Assembly (NCBI GenBank): GCA_964568485.1
Contig: CAZMRA010000302.1
Location: forward strand, 1-5,139
Length of the DNA: 5,139 bases
Origin: CFX5 sp964568485
GTDB taxonomy: Bacteria; Chloroflexota; Anaerolineae; Caldilineales; Caldilineaceae
Reading direction: 5' to 3'
Position 1 is the first letter of the stretch. Each line of letters starts with the position of its first letter. The translations under genes were made by a program, and so were the position numbers. The notes beneath the pieces were generated by a model. That model did not search any database. It was not told where the DNA came from and saw nothing but the letters and a program-made list of their open reading frames with translations. Positions 3,463-5,139 of the stretch are shown here, one piece after another.

Positions 3463-5139
3463 ATGGTAATCCAAGTCTTACCAGCGGATGTGGCCGCCAA
3501 AATCGCGGCAGGCGAAGTCGTTGAACGACCGGCCAACGTCGTCAAAGAGTTACTCGAAAACAGCTTGGATGCTGGTGCCACCGAAATTCGAGTCGAGTTG
3601 CGCGAGGGCGGCCAGCGGTTGTTGCGCGTGACCGATAATGGTCACGGCATTCTCGCTGCCGACGCCCCCTTGGCTTTTTTGCGCCATGCCACCAGCAAAC
3701 TCAGCACAGTCGAGGATCTGACGCAGATTGCAACCTTTGGCTTTCGAGGCGAAGCCCTGTACAGCATTGCCGCGGTCAGCCAAGTGACCCTCACCAGCCG
3801 TCATCATAGCGAAGCGTTTGCCACCCAGTTGCGCATCGAAGGCGGGGAAATGGTCAGCCAACAACGCGTGGGCGCACCAGTTGGCACGATTGTCACGGTT
3901 GAGCAGCTCTTCTACAACGTACCTGCCCGCCAGAAATTCCTACGCAAGCCCGCAACTGAAGCAGGCCGGATCGCCGACCTCATCCAACGGTTTGCCCTGG
4001 CCCACCCCGATCGGCGTTTTAGCTTGGCGGTCGATGGGCGGCTCGTCTTTCAATCAGCCGGCACTGGCGATCTGTTTGATGTATTGGTCAAGATTTATGG
4101 TCTCGAGCAGGCGCGCCAGATGGTGCCGATCGGCGATACGCCGCGCCCCCGTGATCAAGCACATGATGAGCCACCACTGGAAGAGTGGGACTTCATGGGT
4201 GATGTCGATACCAGCCATACCATAGTCACGCCTCGTGCGGCACCCGTGAGCGTCCAGGGGTATGTCAGTTTGCCCACGCTGACTCGTCCCAACCGGGGGG
4301 AAATTCAGCTCTTCGTCAACCGGCGGCAAGTTGAGGATCGCACGCTCACCTATGCGGTGATCCAAGCGTACCATACCTTGCTGCCAGTGGGACGGTACCC
4401 TATGGCCGTCATCTTGATTGAGGTCGACCCGGCCGAGGTAGATGTCAATGTGCATCCACAGAAGAGCCAGGTGCGCTTTGTGGAAGAGCGGGCGATCTTT
4501 CGGGCGGTCCAAAAAGCTGTGCGTTATGCCGTCACGAGCCACGCACCACCTCCGGAGCTACACTTATCCGTAGGCCAAGCGCCGACGAGCGAAGCAGCCG
4601 GGCAGTGGCAGCCACTTCCCAGCCGACCAGAACCAGCACCATTACCGTTCGCTCAACCCTCGCTACCGGGGCAGCAATCATTAGATATCGTCGTACCAGA
4701 ATTAGAGCCAACCTATCCACCCGTTGTTGATGCGCAGCCAGCAGCACCATTGGAGGCTGAGCAGCCAGTCCAAACCTCGCTGATCGCTGGTCGCAAACAT
4801 GGGTTACCGATGCTGCGGGTGGTTGGGCAAGTAGGCGCGCTCTACATTATTGCCGAAGGGCCAGAAGGCATGTATTTGATCGACCAACATGCCGCCCATG
4901 AACGGATCTTGTACGAAAAGTTTATGCGAGAACGGGCGAACGATACAGTTGCTCAACAGCAATTGCTGCAACCGCTGACCTTGCATGTAGGTACGGCGTT
5001 GGCCGGTCTAGTTGCGCAGAATTTGGCTGAATTGCAGCTGGTAGGCTTTGCCATTGAACCCTTTGGGAGTGACACCTTTTTGGTGCGCGCCGTGCCCAGT
5101 GTTCTCTCAGGGCAAGACCCACTACGGGCGCTGGAAGAG
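3463..5139 (+). CDS. mutL: DNA mismatch repair protein MutL, 3' end beyond window
   Basis: There are 559 codons open to the right edge, with the C-terminus missing. MutL couples MutS mismatch recognition to downstream repair. The N-terminal GHKL ATPase is complete: AAGEVVERP (15-23), KELLENSLDAGA (28-39) with catalytic E29 and Mg-binding N33, DNGHG (58-62), RHATSK (74-79) and FGFRGEAL (92-99). The transducer domain ends with NVHPQKSQVRF. A Pro/Gln-rich linker of about 95 residues (about 355-448) leads to the dimerisation domain starting near PMLRVVGQVG (449). The motif DQHAAHERILYE (474-485) fits the DQHA(X)2E(X)4E endonuclease signature, absent from E. coli MutL, so this MutL should nick DNA itself. 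QPLTLH (503-508) sits where the clamp-binding segment of bacterial MutL lies. An acidic insert at about 225-261 is unusual. The ATG at 3463 gives the exact family N-terminus (MVIQVLP), and no in-frame ATG, GTG or TTG lies between it and the upstream TAG at 3388. Confidence 0.97.
   Translation, partial: MVIQVLPADVAAKIAAGEVVERPANVVKELLENSLDAGATEIRVELREGGQRLLRVTDNGHGILAADAPLAFLRHATSKLSTVEDLTQIATFGFRGEALYSIAAVSQVTLTSRHHSEAFATQLRIEGGEMVSQQRVGAPVGTIVTVEQLFYNVPARQKFLRKPATEAGRIADLIQRFALAHPDRRFSLAVDGRLVFQSAGTGDLFDVLVKIYGLEQARQMVPIGDTPRPRDQAHDEPPLEEWDFMGDVDTSHTIVTPRAAPVSVQGYVSLPTLTRPNRGEIQLFVNRRQVEDRTLTYAVIQAYHTLLPVGRYPMAVILIEVDPAEVDVNVHPQKSQVRFVEERAIFRAVQKAVRYAVTSHAPPPELHLSVGQAPTSEAAGQWQPLPSRPEPAPLPFAQPSLPGQQSLDIVVPELEPTYPPVVDAQPAAPLEAEQPVQTSLIAGRKHGLPMLRVVGQVGALYIIAEGPEGMYLIDQHAAHERILYEKFMRERANDTVAQQQLLQPLTLHVGTALAGLVAQNLAELQLVGFAIEPFGSDTFLVRAVPSVLSGQDPLRALEE

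Noticed and set aside
4054..4542. Antisense frame of 162 codons inside mutL
   Set aside because: The + strand here encodes conserved MutL transducer sequence. The antisense translation has no recognisable domain and no ribosome binding site of note.

Overview
The window is ordinary-looking bacterial chromosome of moderate GC with short intergenic gaps. Protein style suggests a Chloroflexota-like organism: an F420-type LLM oxidoreductase, a CoxM/CoxS-type pair, a secreted DUF4397-like protein, and a MutL that keeps the endonuclease motif. That placement is an inference from gene content; no rRNA or lineage marker is present.

Left part, + strand. The 3' part of a luciferase-like (LLM class) flavin/F420-dependent oxidoreductase runs in from the left edge to 658. 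A 228-bp gap follows. It carries a good sigma70-type promoter (TTGACG-N18-TACACT, 757-786) embedded in a 17-bp-arm inverted repeat, then a leader of about 95 nt and a strong Shine-Dalgarno. This promoter appears to drive a compact three-gene operon: a FAD-binding molybdopterin-dehydrogenase subunit (887-1762, TTG start), a two-cluster [2Fe-2S] subunit (1797-2288), and a MoaD/ThiS-type sulfur carrier (2288-2554) whose ATG overlaps the preceding stop codon. The operon ends at a perfect 17-bp hairpin terminator (2578-2618). The large molybdenum-binding catalytic subunit that normally partners these two electron-transfer subunits is not in the operon.

Middle, - strand. The terminator is shared with a convergent gene (2627-3214) for a secreted or membrane-anchored protein. 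It has a signal peptide, a Pro/Gly linker and a DUF4397-like beta domain.

Right part, + strand. A divergent intergenic region (3215-3462) contains a large imperfect inverted repeat, a pair of 15/16-bp direct repeats and an extended -10 promoter placed so close to the mutL ATG that the transcript is predicted to be leaderless. mutL begins at 3463 and remains open to the right edge (559 codons seen, C-terminus cut). It has all the GHKL ATPase motifs and the DQHA(X)2E(X)4E metal-binding endonuclease motif, so mismatch repair here should be of the MutH-independent type.

No mobile element, CRISPR array, tRNA or rRNA was seen. I do not see a convincing new multi-gene system. The points most worth a second look are the orphan FAD/FeS/MoaD operon with its operator-like dyad, and the structured mutL upstream region.
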